From: Cytophagaceae bacterium
GTDB taxonomy: Bacteria > Bacteroidota > Bacteroidia > Cytophagales > Flexibacteraceae
Assembly: GCA_027487695.1 (NCBI GenBank)
Contig: JAIYDB010000101.1
Location: 1-55,065, forward strand
Length of the DNA stretch: 55,065 nucleotides
Direction: 5' to 3'
The notes under the pieces were generated by a model that worked only from the letters and a program-made list of their open reading frames with translations, had not been told where the DNA came from and searched no databases. Of this stretch, positions 45,612-54,697 are shown piece after piece (positions within the stretch are counted from its first letter, which is position 1; every line of letters starts with the position of its first letter). The translations under genes and the position numbers were made by a program.

Positions 45612-47411
45612 TTAGCTGATTAAGCTCAAACTACGTTTGATAAACGAAGTTAAGCGTTCGCCATCTAGCTTGTTTAAGCTAAGTAAGGCTAAATCATACG
45701 CTTGCCAAACTGCATCTGCATTTGCTTCTTGGTTAGCTAAAAATTTGGTTGCCAATGGGTGATTGGTGTTTACTACTACTTTAGTGAAGTTGAAACCATT
45801 GCCACCAGCATTTGGCATCATGTGCGCAAACTGTCGGAACATTTCGTCTTCAACTACTTGTATCGGCATATCCGTAGGACTCATAGCTTCCGTAAGAACT
45901 TCGTTTTCGCCAAGGTTTAAAGTTGTACGAACACCATCTTTTAGCTTGGTTACTTCATCGTCAGATAAAATGCTTTCGATTTTAATTTCCTGTTCAATTA
46001 ATTTATCGGCAGTAGCACTATCAACTGAACGGATAACTACGTTTTCAAGCTTCATTCCCAAGTGACGCACGAAGTAGTCATCTACTGGATTCTTTTCAAA
46101 CTCTAGTACATCGTAACCTTTAGCCTTTGCATTAGAAACATAGAAGTCTTGTTTCTTAGGTTCGTTAGCATAAAGGAATACAACCTTATTGTTTTTATCG
46201 GTTTGAGCCGCTTGCACAAACTCAGTATATTCTGTGGTAGAGAAATACTTGCCTTCTGTGTTTTTAACTAGCAAAATATCTTTGGCTCTTTCTTCGAACT
46301 TAGGTTCGCTTATGTATCCGTATTTCACGAACAAGCCGATAGCCTCCCATTTCTTTTCGTAAGCTTCTCTGCTTTCTTTGAATAATTCATTCAATTTATC
46401 GGCCACCTTACGCATGATATAATCCGATAATTGCTTTACATTTTTATCGGCCTGTAGGTAGCTACGGCTTACATTCAATGGAATATCAGGCGAATCTATA
46501 ACCCCGTGAAGGAGTGTCAAAAATTCAGGCATTACATCCTTTAATTCATCGGTAATGAACACTTGCTTGCTGTACAATTGTACTTTGTGCTTGTTCATTT
46601 CCATTTCGTTCTTCACTTTCGGGAAGTATAAAATACCCGTTAGGTTGAACGGATAATCTACATTCAAGTGAATCCAGAATAACGGCTCCTCAGCGTAAGG
46701 ATATAAGGCCTGGTAGAAATCCAGATAATCCTTATCCTCTAAAGAACGAGGCGATTTGGTATAAAGTGGCTCGGTAGCATTAATATGCGTTTCGCCAATT
46801 TTAATTGGCAACGGCATAAAGCGGCAGTATTTCTTCAAGATACCTTCTAGGCGGTATTCATCTAAGAACTCCTCACTATCTGCTGCTACGTGCAAAATGA
46901 TATCGGTACCACGTTCGGTTTTATCGGCAGCGGTAATTTCAAATTCTGTAGAACCATCGCAAATCCAACGGGCAGCAGGCTCGTCTTTATGGCTCTTGGT
47001 AATGATTTCAACCTGAGAAGCCACCATAAAGGCAGAGTAGAAACCAAGACCGAACTGACCAATAATTTGCTCTGTGGTTTGCTCTTTGTAGGTTTCTAAG
47101 AACTCCTTTGCGCCGCTGAAAGCAATTTGGTTAATGTACTTCTTTATTTCATCGGCGGTCATCCCTATTCCTTTATCGGAAATGGTGATGGTTTTAGCCT
47201 CTTTATCCAGTTTAACGGTAATTTCAAGGTCGCCCAGTTCGCCAGTGTATTCACCTAAACCGCTGAGCGATTTAATTTTCTGACTAGCATCGGTGGCATT
47301 AGACACCAATTCACGCAAGAAAATCTCGTGATCCGAATAGAGGAACTTCTTGATAATGGGGAAAATATTTTCGGTATGGATGGAAATACTTCCTTTTTCG
47401 GTGGTAACCAT
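45612..47411 (-). CDS. htpG: Chaperone HtpG (Hsp90)
   Basis: 599 residues. The GHKL ATPase domain shows FLRELVSNATDAS (Glu and Asn of the ATP site), ISDKGIGMTADE (DxGxG) and IGQFGLGFYSAFMV (lid glycines). The middle domain carries GILYFPKV and RSYLQADKNVKQ with the catalytic-loop Arg; a C-terminal dimerisation region ends the protein. The total length matches bacterial HtpG. I start at the ATG at 47411 (MVTTEKGSISIHTEN), where homology begins; an upstream in-frame ATG at 47483 would add 24 residues unlike the family. It is divergent from msrA across 164 bp, so the two stress genes may be co-regulated. Confidence 0.95.
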   Translation of the reverse strand: MVTTEKGSISIHTENIFPIIKKFLYSDHEIFLRELVSNATDASQKIKSLSGLGEYTGELGDLEITVKLDKEAKTITISDKGIGMTADEIKKYINQIAFSGAKEFLETYKEQTTEQIIGQFGLGFYSAFMVASQVEIITKSHKDEPAARWICDGSTEFEITAADKTERGTDIILHVAADSEEFLDEYRLEGILKKYCRFMPLPIKIGETHINATEPLYTKSPRSLEDKDYLDFYQALYPYAEEPLFWIHLNVDYPFNLTGILYFPKVKNEMEMNKHKVQLYSKQVFITDELKDVMPEFLTLLHGVIDSPDIPLNVSRSYLQADKNVKQLSDYIMRKVADKLNELFKESREAYEKKWEAIGLFVKYGYISEPKFEERAKDILLVKNTEGKYFSTTEYTEFVQAAQTDKNNKVVFLYANEPKKQDFYVSNAKAKGYDVLEFEKNPVDDYFVRHLGMKLENVVIRSVDSATADKLIEQEIKIESILSDDEVTKLKDGVRTTLNLGENEVLTEAMSPTDMPIQVVEDEMFRQFAHMMPNAGGNGFNFTKVVVNTNHPLATKFLANQEANADAVWQAYDLALLSLNKLDGERLTSFIKRSLSLIS

Positions 47412-47551
47412 AATGTTAAAAAGCCTTTTATTGATACTATAAGTGGCATAACAAACCACGTTCCATAGGGCATTGGTTGACAAGTTGGCAGTTTGGGGAA
47501 AAGGGATTTTAATGGTATATCAAATCTTTCCTGCCCTAAATCCGTTATACC

Positions 47552-47568
47552 TATATACTCCGTATATA
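47552..47568. promoter_or_regulatory. 17-bp perfect palindrome upstream of msrA, possible operator
   Basis: TATATAC-TCC-GTATATA, ending 7 bp before the msrA start codon in the htpG/msrA divergent region. It could be a repressor site or part of the promoter; no regulator is identified. Confidence 0.4.
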
Positions 47569-47575
47569 TGCTGTT

Positions 47576-48256
47576 ATGGAAACAACAATAAACTTTACTA
47601 AACGCTCCGTGTTTGTTTTATATATCCTCTTTGCTGCGCTTGGCACAGCTTTAGCAGGATGTACTACCAACACAAACTCTCAATTTGAACAAGTTAAAAC
47701 AATGGACGAACAACCTAAGGCTGGCAGCGAAATAGCCACATTTGGTACGGGCTGTTTTTGGTGCACAGAGGCAGTTTTCCAATCCTTGAAAGGGGTATAT
47801 AAGGTAGAATCTGGTTACAGCGGCGGTAAAACTGTTAACCCTACTTACAAAGAAGTTTGCGAGGGTACTACTGGTCACGCCGAGGTAGTGCAAATTACCT
47901 ACGACCCTAAGGTGATTTCTTTTGCACAGTTAATGGAGGTCTTCTTTAAAACGCACGACCCTACCACATTGAACAGACAAGGTGCTGATGTGGGTACACA
48001 GTACCGCTCAGCTGTGTTTTATCACAACGAGGAACAACGCAAGTTCGCAGAAGAAATCAAGGCAAAACTGAATGCTGAAAAGGCTTATGATAGTCCTATC
48101 GTTACTGAAGTAACCGCATTTACTAAGTTTTATAAAGCCGAAGATTACCACCAAGATTATTACAACTTGAACGGTCAAGCCAACGGATATTGCCGCATGG
48201 TTATTCAGCCTAAACTGGAGAAGTTCAAGAAAGCATTTGGCGCCATGCTCAAGTAA
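47576..48256 (+). CDS. msrA: Peptide-methionine (S)-S-oxide reductase, lipoprotein form
   Basis: 226 residues. The N-terminus is a lipoprotein signal with lipobox ALAGC (Cys29), then a linker and the MsrA domain (about 54-215). The catalytic Cys60 is in GTGCFWCTEAVF, followed by GYSGG, VCEGTTGHAEVVQI, HDPTTLNRQGADVGTQYRS and a late Cys in NGYCRMVI that may be the resolving residue. It would repair oxidised methionine in envelope proteins rather than in the cytosol. No fused MsrB domain. The divergent chaperone gene fits a shared stress response; that is inference. Confidence 0.94.
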   Translation: METTINFTKRSVFVLYILFAALGTALAGCTTNTNSQFEQVKTMDEQPKAGSEIATFGTGCFWCTEAVFQSLKGVYKVESGYSGGKTVNPTYKEVCEGTTGHAEVVQITYDPKVISFAQLMEVFFKTHDPTTLNRQGADVGTQYRSAVFYHNEEQRKFAEEIKAKLNAEKAYDSPIVTEVTAFTKFYKAEDYHQDYYNLNGQANGYCRMVIQPKLEKFKKAFGAMLK

Positions 48257-48279
48257 AATTTAATCTGATTACTTATTCC

Positions 48280-48735
48280 TTACACTCCAAACTGGCGAAG
48301 GTGGTGGTCGGTATGTTTATACATAGCGATACTCCATTCTTCGCCAGTTAGTTTTCCGAATATATCGTGCTTACGTGTTGCAGCAACCGCAATGCCTTCA
48401 GAAGAAAATTGCTGTAAAAGTTGAATCAGTTTCGTTCTACCAGCTTCAAAGTCTGGTTCATTGACCACGATGTATTGCTTTGCAGTAGGACCGTTATGTC
48501 CGAAGTCTTTATTATTTAAAAGAGTGCCTTTAAGAAATGGACCCACTAACTTTAATAAAAACGGCGCCTTTATTTTTTCATTTCCTAAAGCAACATTAAA
48601 CACTCTAATTTGGTGCTCTAGCATTTGATTTACCGACATTGTTCCCCATTTACGTTCAGTAATAGGTGAAAGTTGGTTGATACGCTCAATAAGTTGGTTT
48701 ACTGTAGCTTGCTCGAAGATGGAAGGGTAGGGCAT
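48280..48735 (-). CDS. DUF1569 (DinB-like four-helix) protein
   Basis: 151 residues. The DinB-superfamily layout is visible: NQMLEHQIRVFNVALG (first His), a middle helix region, and the C-terminal FGKLTGEEWSIAMYKHTDHH with LRQFG, the DUF1569 signature with several potential metal-binding His. Function unknown; relatives include thiol transferases and other metal-dependent enzymes. It converges with msrA (23 bp between stops) and follows the T9SS gene by 79 bp on the same strand. Confidence 0.87.
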   Translation of the reverse strand: MPYPSIFEQATVNQLIERINQLSPITERKWGTMSVNQMLEHQIRVFNVALGNEKIKAPFLLKLVGPFLKGTLLNNKDFGHNGPTAKQYIVVNEPDFEAGRTKLIQLLQQFSSEGIAVAATRKHDIFGKLTGEEWSIAMYKHTDHHLRQFGV

Positions 48736-48814
48736 AGGAGTGAGGATTGTAGAATTTGGAATTATACTTTCGTAAATAACTAGACTTTTGACAAAGGCAA
48801 ACGCGGATTTATTG

Positions 48815-50755
48815 CTATCTCACCACAACCTTCAAAACCTGCATCCCAGTTCTGCCTTCAGTCCTTAGCAAATACATTCCGGCTTTAGGTTTTTGAAGCA
48901 AGGTAACTTCATTCTCTTGTACGTGGGTGGTACTTACCACCTTGCCTTGTAAGTCCAACAAAGTGGCGGAGGTTATTGCGGCTCCAGTTACATACAATAC
49001 ATTCCCTGAAAGGGGATTTGGATAAACCTGTAATGTAGGTTTTTGTATTGTAGAGCTTGTGCTTGATGGATTTTGGAATTTCCCAAACTCCGCTCTAATC
49101 ATAGGAACGCCTTGCGCGCCAGTAAAGCGGGTCCAATAACCATCGCGGTTAAACCAGAAGCGACTGCTATCGGCATAATTCAAATCAAAGCCTACACGTA
49201 CTTCGTTTTCTACGTTTGAGATTTGCTGCCAACCTACAAAGAATTTACCCTGATTTATGCGTACTGGTCTGGGTAAGGTGAACTTTGAAAAACCTTGCAA
49301 TTGGTTGGTGAACTCCACAATCTCAGAACTCTGATATACAATACTATCTCTATCAGTTGGGGAGCTACCTATACGTTGCCATACCCTTAGCAAGAAACTT
49401 ACTGGGGTGGTTATATTCGGTATTGGTCTAATAGGCGGAAAGTACATAGATACCGCTGTCATAGTATCGGCTTCAAAGGCATCGAACTCTACTGCGCCTC
49501 TGGCTGCTGGTCCTTGAACGAAAAGGACCGCCTCGGCATTACCATCGTCGTAGGCGTATTGGTTATCTATGTTGTAGGTGGTACTAATGGTATCGTTTGT
49601 AGTGATAGCGTTTTGAGTGCCTTGTGCGGTTAATGCGTATTGTACCACAATACTTTTGGTGCTATCTGGAAGGGTATCTAATCGTGGGTAGGAAGAGCGT
49701 AATGCGGTTACATTAACCACTTTTACATTATTCGGCGGACTAAAAAATGAACCTTCAATGGTAGTAGGGTCTACCAAACCAACGAGCCTGTTTTGTGGTT
49801 GGGCTATGAACCTTATGCTTGGTACAAACGTAATAGGCAATAACGGTTCTGGACGGTTATTACGTGCTTCTGCAAAAAGTGTATCTCTTAGTAATTGGCT
49901 GTAGCCTGCCTGAAACTGCGCTCTTGGTAACTGGGTGTATTTCTTAAACAGGGGCGATATTGGGCTTGTATATGTAATATCTGAAAGCGTATCGAAGTTG
50001 TTTTCTAGTCGGTGAAGTTGAACGTAGTCTAAGTTCCAAGTATCGAACCAACCGTTACGCTGACCAAAATTGATGAATCGGAATTGGAAGGAATTGGTAA
50101 TAAAAGTATCAGGAACTTCTATAAAAACGCGGTAAAATGAATCGACCCGTACCTCGTCTATTCCCTTCTGCCTTAGGATATTATACCAATTACTATCGGC
50201 TGCGATGTTCTTATTGAACTGCACAAGCATAAAGCTATTGGTATCGGCAATGGTAGTGACCGACCTACTGCCAGGCTGCAAACTAAAACGCAATTCTGCA
50301 AAATCTCCTGGACGTAAACCTCCTCTTAAATCAATCATTCTTGAGGTAAGCGTATCGCAATAGCCTTTCACCGCAAGCGTATCAGAGTAGGGGAGTCCGT
50401 TTGCCTTCATCCCATCGAAAGTGGCAATGTTAACGCTAGGCTGTTTAATGCCAAAGCTATTATTAATATACACGCCACTGCCTAGCAACCATTTATTAGT
50501 ATCTGGTGAAGAGCCCACGGTAACAGAAAAATCGTCGAAGAAGCCTAAGCGAGGCAACATTGGGATTACCCTATTAGTACGCTGGCTTGATGCCGACCTG
50601 CTTACCGCATTGTTTCTTTGCTGTATTTGGCTATTCTTATATAGGAATGGGTTCCAGTTTAATCCCTCAATTACTACTTGCGCACTCGCATTTTGGCTGC
50701 TGAAAAAGCAAGCAGCAAACAAGAAGACAGCAAGAAATAAATAGCGAAAATTCAT
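48815..50755 (-). CDS. Secreted T9SS sorting-domain protein, jelly-roll-like
   Basis: 646 residues. Signal peptide (1-25, ending ASAQ). Residues about 70-250 carry FFDDFSVTVGSSPDTNKW, NIATFDGMKANG and DTLTSRMIDLRG, a pattern recurring in large Bacteroidota T9SS proteins and resembling a MAM-like beta-sandwich. Further beta-rich domains follow (about 350-560, including YDDGNAEAVLF). The T9SS type A sorting domain is about 572-646 (LQVYPNPLSGNVL to VLKVVVR). No enzyme motif; function unknown. Only 6 bp separate it from the upstream PASTA gene, so co-transcription is likely. Confidence 0.86.
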   Translation of the reverse strand: MNFRYLFLAVFLFAACFFSSQNASAQVVIEGLNWNPFLYKNSQIQQRNNAVSRSASSQRTNRVIPMLPRLGFFDDFSVTVGSSPDTNKWLLGSGVYINNSFGIKQPSVNIATFDGMKANGLPYSDTLAVKGYCDTLTSRMIDLRGGLRPGDFAELRFSLQPGSRSVTTIADTNSFMLVQFNKNIAADSNWYNILRQKGIDEVRVDSFYRVFIEVPDTFITNSFQFRFINFGQRNGWFDTWNLDYVQLHRLENNFDTLSDITYTSPISPLFKKYTQLPRAQFQAGYSQLLRDTLFAEARNNRPEPLLPITFVPSIRFIAQPQNRLVGLVDPTTIEGSFFSPPNNVKVVNVTALRSSYPRLDTLPDSTKSIVVQYALTAQGTQNAITTNDTISTTYNIDNQYAYDDGNAEAVLFVQGPAARGAVEFDAFEADTMTAVSMYFPPIRPIPNITTPVSFLLRVWQRIGSSPTDRDSIVYQSSEIVEFTNQLQGFSKFTLPRPVRINQGKFFVGWQQISNVENEVRVGFDLNYADSSRFWFNRDGYWTRFTGAQGVPMIRAEFGKFQNPSSTSSTIQKPTLQVYPNPLSGNVLYVTGAAITSATLLDLQGKVVSTTHVQENEVTLLQKPKAGMYLLRTEGRTGMQVLKVVVR

Positions 50756-50761
50756 TGGTAA

Positions 50762-51559
50762 TTAATTAGCTGGGTCTCCAATATCTGCGCCTGCCTTAGG
50801 GTCAGGACCAGATACCCAAACATCAATAACTGAACCTGCCCTTATTTTATTGCCTGGTTCTGGCTTTTGTTTGATGATAGTGCCAGGAGTATCGGGAGCA
50901 TTAGGGTCGTAAATGATAACCCCGAACTGCAATCCTGTACCAGCTACATTAATATCAGCTTCATCAAAAGTAAGTCCCTTCAAATCTGGCACGTCAAATT
51001 CTTGCTGACCAAGTCCATCGGCCACTACCAAATCAACCTTGCTGCCTTTAGGAATGTCAACTCCTTCAGCAATTGGTTGACCATTGAAGATTTGTTTCAA
51101 TACCGCATTTTGCTGAATATCAGGTTCATAATCTACCTTGCCAAGACGTAAACCAGCATTTTCTAACTCCGTTTGCGCATTTACCAATGATCTCCCCACC
51201 AGTTTAGGCATTTTTACAATAGGTGGCTTCAGGCTATAAATGGAGATAAATATTTTCCTGCCCTTTTTTACTTTACCATCCGCATAAGGGAATTGAGCAC
51301 TCACGGTGAGTGGTTTAGCATCAGGTTTGTAAACGCTATCTTCAATTACATAGTCAAGGTCGCGTTCGTTCAAGTAGGTTTCTACTTCGCTAATACTCAT
51401 CCCAATCAGATTAGGCACCGTAACGGTTTGGTTATGATTGGTAGTAAACGGCAGGTAGATATAGAAAAATCCAAGCAAAAGAATTAAGCCAATACACAAC
51501 ACCAAGAAGAAGTGAAGTACAACATCTCTTTTGGTTTCGGCTTTAAAGCTAATTTTCAT
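50762..51559 (-). CDS. Membrane-anchored protein with three PASTA domains
   Basis: 265 residues: a cytoplasmic N-terminus, one transmembrane helix (about 15-37, FFLVLCIGLILLLGFFYIYL), then three PASTA domains outside the membrane (about 45-112, 113-183, 184-252), each opening with a V/M-P-x-L-x-G element (TVPNLIGMS, KMPKLVGRS, DVPDLKGLT). PASTA domains bind peptidoglycan fragments or mediate contacts in cell-wall proteins; here there is no kinase or penicillin-binding domain. Downstream the T9SS gene follows after 6 bp; upstream lies ruvX. Confidence 0.9.
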   Translation of the reverse strand: MKISFKAETKRDVVLHFFLVLCIGLILLLGFFYIYLPFTTNHNQTVTVPNLIGMSISEVETYLNERDLDYVIEDSVYKPDAKPLTVSAQFPYADGKVKKGRKIFISIYSLKPPIVKMPKLVGRSLVNAQTELENAGLRLGKVDYEPDIQQNAVLKQIFNGQPIAEGVDIPKGSKVDLVVADGLGQQEFDVPDLKGLTFDEADINVAGTGLQFGVIIYDPNAPDTPGTIIKQKPEPGNKIRAGSVIDVWVSGPDPKAGADIGDPAN

Positions 51560-51613
51560 AAGGAATAGCGGGGTGAACCTTTAATTCAGGTGCTAAATTA
51601 AGCAAAGTATTTT

Positions 51614-52045
51614 CTATTGCCTTGCTTTCTGAAAGGCTTGTTGTTCCATATAGGACTGAAGAATGATTACAGCAGCTACAGAATCGACCAACGACTTATC
51701 CGCACGTTGCTTTTTGGAAGCACCTCCAGCAATTAAAGTTTGCTGAGCAATGCTCGAAGTAAACCGCTCATCTATCTGAATAATAGGTATTTGCGGATAT
51801 TTTGCTGCAATTTTTCTGATAAAGCCAACTACGTGCTGTGCGTTCTGACTTGGGTTACCATCTAATTGACGAGGCATACCAATTACTATTTTGGCAACCT
51901 CTTCAGTTAGTAAATAGGTTGCTAAAAATTGTTCTAAATCTTTGGTATGCACCGTAGTAAGTGCGTTGGCAACAAGTTGTAAGGTATCAGTTACGGCTAT
52001 GCCGCAACGTTTTGTTCCGTAATCAATGGCCAACAATCGGGGCAT
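51614..52045 (-). CDS. ruvX: Holliday-junction resolvase-like protein / pre-16S rRNA nuclease
   Basis: 143 residues of the YqgF/RuvX family with an RNase H-like fold. Catalytic acidic residues are visible: Asp8 in LAIDYGTKRCGIA, the Glu of DERFTS and the Asp of LVDSVAAV. GMPRQLDGNPSQNA is a family motif. Members process the 5' end of 16S rRNA. It starts 27 bp downstream of the hemerythrin-type gene on the same strand. Confidence 0.94.
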   Translation of the reverse strand: MPRLLAIDYGTKRCGIAVTDTLQLVANALTTVHTKDLEQFLATYLLTEEVAKIVIGMPRQLDGNPSQNAQHVVGFIRKIAAKYPQIPIIQIDERFTSSIAQQTLIAGGASKKQRADKSLVDSVAAVIILQSYMEQQAFQKARQ

Positions 52046-52072
52046 TCACTTCTATTTAGGTAAGGCAGAAAA

Positions 52073-52813
52073 TTAAGCGTGAGAAGGCAAAGCTTCTTTC
52101 ACGGCTTTTTCCAACTCTAATGCTTTAGGTAGCAATATATGGTTTTCTATGGCGGCGTGGGCCCTTAATTCTTTTTCAAAGGCTTTAAGTTCTTGGAAAA
52201 GCACTTTTATACCCAATAAACTTTCATTAGTATATTGATAGTCAGAAGTTAGCTTTCTAATGCTACCCATTTCATCGTCGTGTCCTTCGTGTTCATCGTG
52301 AAGGGCAGCAATGCTAATTTTATCGTGCTTAATACCGAACTTTAACAACGGTTCAGGCTTACCATCTTTGGCAGCTTCTAAGGCCAAAACATAAGTAAAC
52401 AAGGTATCTTCCTCGTGGTAAATATGCTTGATAAAATCTTCAGCAAATAGAGGGAATACAAAACTTAAATCAGCAATCGGACCTTCTTGAACCGAAGCAC
52501 TTATTTGTTTTACAAGGGTACCCATATAAGGCAACTTGTACTTTATAAACAAATGGTGCGCGTGTTTTAAATACTCAATCACCAAACTTAGTGGCTGACC
52601 AGCCAACTTAGGCTGCTCCAAATCCAGATACTTAGAAGAATCTAAGAAGTTTTTTTCTAAGGTGGCGATATCTATACCCTTTATGGCAGATAGCTTTTCG
52701 ATAGTAACTGATTCATAATCGGCATATTCAATGCCTAAATAGTGCAATGCCTGAGCAAAAAAGGCATTATCGGTTACTAGTTCAGAAATGGTACGTTGTT
52801 GAAAGGTATGCAT
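52073..52813 (-). CDS. Hemerythrin-domain protein, Ric/YtfE-like without the N-terminal cysteines
   Basis: 246 residues. Residues about 10-55 (LVTDNAFFAQALHYLGIEYA) match the DUF542 (ScdA_N) domain of the iron-sulfur repair protein Ric, but the Cys-Cys of GIDYCCGG is Ala31-Asp32 here. The rest is a HHE four-helix bundle with metal-ligand candidates HAHH, HIYHEEDTL, HDEHEGHDDE and HAAIENHILLP. It probably binds a di-iron centre and responds to oxygen or nitrosative stress; the lost cysteines make a standard Ric cluster-repair cycle doubtful. First gene of the hemerythrin-ruvX-PASTA-T9SS run. Confidence 0.87.
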   Translation of the reverse strand: MHTFQQRTISELVTDNAFFAQALHYLGIEYADYESVTIEKLSAIKGIDIATLEKNFLDSSKYLDLEQPKLAGQPLSLVIEYLKHAHHLFIKYKLPYMGTLVKQISASVQEGPIADLSFVFPLFAEDFIKHIYHEEDTLFTYVLALEAAKDGKPEPLLKFGIKHDKISIAALHDEHEGHDDEMGSIRKLTSDYQYTNESLLGIKVLFQELKAFEKELRAHAAIENHILLPKALELEKAVKEALPSHA

Positions 52814-52900
52814 AAGGCGGTGCCTGAATAAGCGGAATGGTTTACCCTACAAATATAAGTATAGAGTAATGTCAAATGTTATGAGAAATATCAGGTGGGG

Positions 52901-53962
52901 TTATTCTTCCCACTTCAATACTTCTACACCAATAGCATACGCTACCGTTTTCTTTTTGTTGCCCTTGTACACCCTAAATTTATTGATAGCTCTGCCAATG
53001 TTAAGCTTCTTCCAAGTTTTGCCGCCATCTGCTGTTTCGTAGATGGTTTTTGTGGTGCCCACCCAGCCTTTTTGCTCATCAATAAATCCGATACCGTACT
53101 GGTTCAAACTGAAATCAGTATCTAAAGGAACTTCTTTCCAAGTTTCGCCAGCATCGGTAGTTTTGATAATGTATCGTGCTTTTATAGAAGTATCTGGATT
53201 ATAGTTTTGGATGCTCACATAGCCTACATTTTTGGTTGGGAAACTTGCCTTCCAAGTCATTTCATAGATGCCTTTGCTTTCGTAAACCTTCTTCCAAGTA
53301 TTACCGCCGTCAATAGTTTTGAGCACAACAGCGTGGGCCTCGGTTACATCGGCATTGCTGCCTGCGCAAATAAAGCCCACTTTTTCAGAGGTGAAAACGA
53401 TATCGAATATCATTTGGCATTGGTCGCCCAAGTTTTTGCTCATCCAAGTATTGCCGCCATCGGTACTGCGGAGGTAATAAGCAGGTGAACCCACTCTGCC
53501 GGCTGCGTGCCAAATTTGTTTGTTATCTAGTTTGCCGTGGTTCACGAAAGGAGCATTTTGTATCCATATCGCGCACAAACCTTTGGGCATATTACCTATT
53601 ACATTAGCGGGCGACCAACTTCTGCCGCCATCGGTAGTGCGGTAAAGCGGAATAGTATCAGATACATTAGGGAAATAATCGGTACCTACATTTCCTGCAA
53701 ACCCATTCAGGCTATCGGCAAAGCCAAGGCATCGCCAAAAGGTACCTGGCTTATCTGAGCGAAGTTCCCAAGTAGTTCCGCCATTGGTAGTAGCGTAAAA
53801 TTTACCTTGTCCGTTAGCATAAAATCCTGTTTCTGCATTTACAAAACAGATATCGTCTTGCTTGCCAGGATAAGGTTTAGTGGTCAGTTTTTGCCAAGTA
53901 CCTTGTTGGGCAAAGGAAAAGGTTGAAACGAGTATGAATAAAAGTGTAAAGATGGCTTTCAT
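52901..53962 (-). CDS. Exported Asp-box (BNR/YCF48-like) beta-propeller protein
   Basis: 353 residues. Signal peptide (1-18, ending SFAQ). At least six Asp-box turns are visible: TTNGGTTWE, TTDGGRSWSP, STDGGNTWMS, TIDGGNTWKK, TTDAGETWKE, TADGGKTWKK, evenly spaced in the manner of a six- or seven-bladed propeller. Proteins of this shape include the photosystem II factor Ycf48 and many extracellular binding proteins; sialidase catalytic residues are not apparent. No T9SS sorting domain. Single gene. Confidence 0.88.
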   Translation of the reverse strand: MKAIFTLLFILVSTFSFAQQGTWQKLTTKPYPGKQDDICFVNAETGFYANGQGKFYATTNGGTTWELRSDKPGTFWRCLGFADSLNGFAGNVGTDYFPNVSDTIPLYRTTDGGRSWSPANVIGNMPKGLCAIWIQNAPFVNHGKLDNKQIWHAAGRVGSPAYYLRSTDGGNTWMSKNLGDQCQMIFDIVFTSEKVGFICAGSNADVTEAHAVVLKTIDGGNTWKKVYESKGIYEMTWKASFPTKNVGYVSIQNYNPDTSIKARYIIKTTDAGETWKEVPLDTDFSLNQYGIGFIDEQKGWVGTTKTIYETADGGKTWKKLNIGRAINKFRVYKGNKKKTVAYAIGVEVLKWEE

Positions 53963-54096
53963 AGAAAATGTGTTTAGAGGTAGCTATTTAAAAGTCAAGG
54001 TTCTGAATTGCAAGTATTTTATTATGAGTGGATTGGAATAGGGATTTGAGGTGGATGATTTTGTGGATAATCGGGTATTCGTTTAAGCACATTAAC

Positions 54097-54128
54097 TTGA
54101 TTTCGTTCCCCCTTTTTCCTTACCTTGC
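54097..54128 (+). promoter_or_regulatory. Promoter of the gamma-carbonic anhydrase gene
   Basis: TTG (54097-54099), a 21-bp spacer, then TACCTTGC (54121-54128). The start codon at 54141 would leave a leader of only about 8 nt. Confidence 0.5.
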
Positions 54129-54140
54129 CCATAAAAAACA

Positions 54141-54689
54141 ATGCCTTTAATACTCCCTGTAAAAGATACCTCGCCTGAGTTTGGGCGTTTTTGTTGGTTA
54201 GCGCCTAATGCCACCATTGTTGGCGATGTGGTGCTAGGCGAACATTGCTCGGTTTGGTTTAATGCCGTTATCCGTGGCGATGTGAACAAGATTAGGATTG
54301 GCAACTATACTAATATTCAGGACGGGGCAGTTATTCACTGCACTTACCAGAAAACAGAAACCACCATTGGCAACCACGTAAGTATCGCCCATAATGCCAT
54401 TGTGCACGGTTGCACCATTGGTAATGAGGTGCTTATTGGGATGGGTGCGATTGTAATGGATAATGCAGTGGTCCAAGACCGTGTAATTATTGCTGCGGGT
54501 GCCATTGTTACCCAAGGAATGGTATGTGAAACTGGTTTTATTTATGCTGGTGCTCCCGCCAAGAAGTTAAAGCCACTTACCGATGAACACGCGGAGGTAT
54601 TTATGCGCACGGCCAATAACTACGTGGAATATAGCAAGTGGTTCCCTCAGTCTCCTGCTGATGAGAGCATTTTGCCTGATCCTATTTAA
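54141..54689 (+). CDS. Gamma-carbonic anhydrase family protein (left-handed beta-helix)
   Basis: 182 residues with hexapeptide repeats (NATIVGDVVLGEHCSVW, AVIRGDVNKIRIGN, ETTIGNHVSIAHNAI) forming a left-handed parallel beta-helix trimer. The three metal-binding histidines are His66 (VIHCTYQ), His84 and His89 (IAHNAIVHG), with the RGD and QDG residues of the active site. The C-terminal helix (EHAEVFMRTANNYVEYSKWF) packs on the trimer. Carbonic anhydrase activity varies in this YrdA/PaaY-like group. The regulator gene follows after 8 bp. Confidence 0.93.
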   Translation: MPLILPVKDTSPEFGRFCWLAPNATIVGDVVLGEHCSVWFNAVIRGDVNKIRIGNYTNIQDGAVIHCTYQKTETTIGNHVSIAHNAIVHGCTIGNEVLIGMGAIVMDNAVVQDRVIIAAGAIVTQGMVCETGFIYAGAPAKKLKPLTDEHAEVFMRTANNYVEYSKWFPQSPADESILPDPI

Positions 54690-54697
54690 TTGCTGCT

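Noticed and set aside
47412-47483. Longer htpG start at 47483
   Set aside because: The extra 24 residues do not resemble HtpG and homology begins at MVTTEKG.
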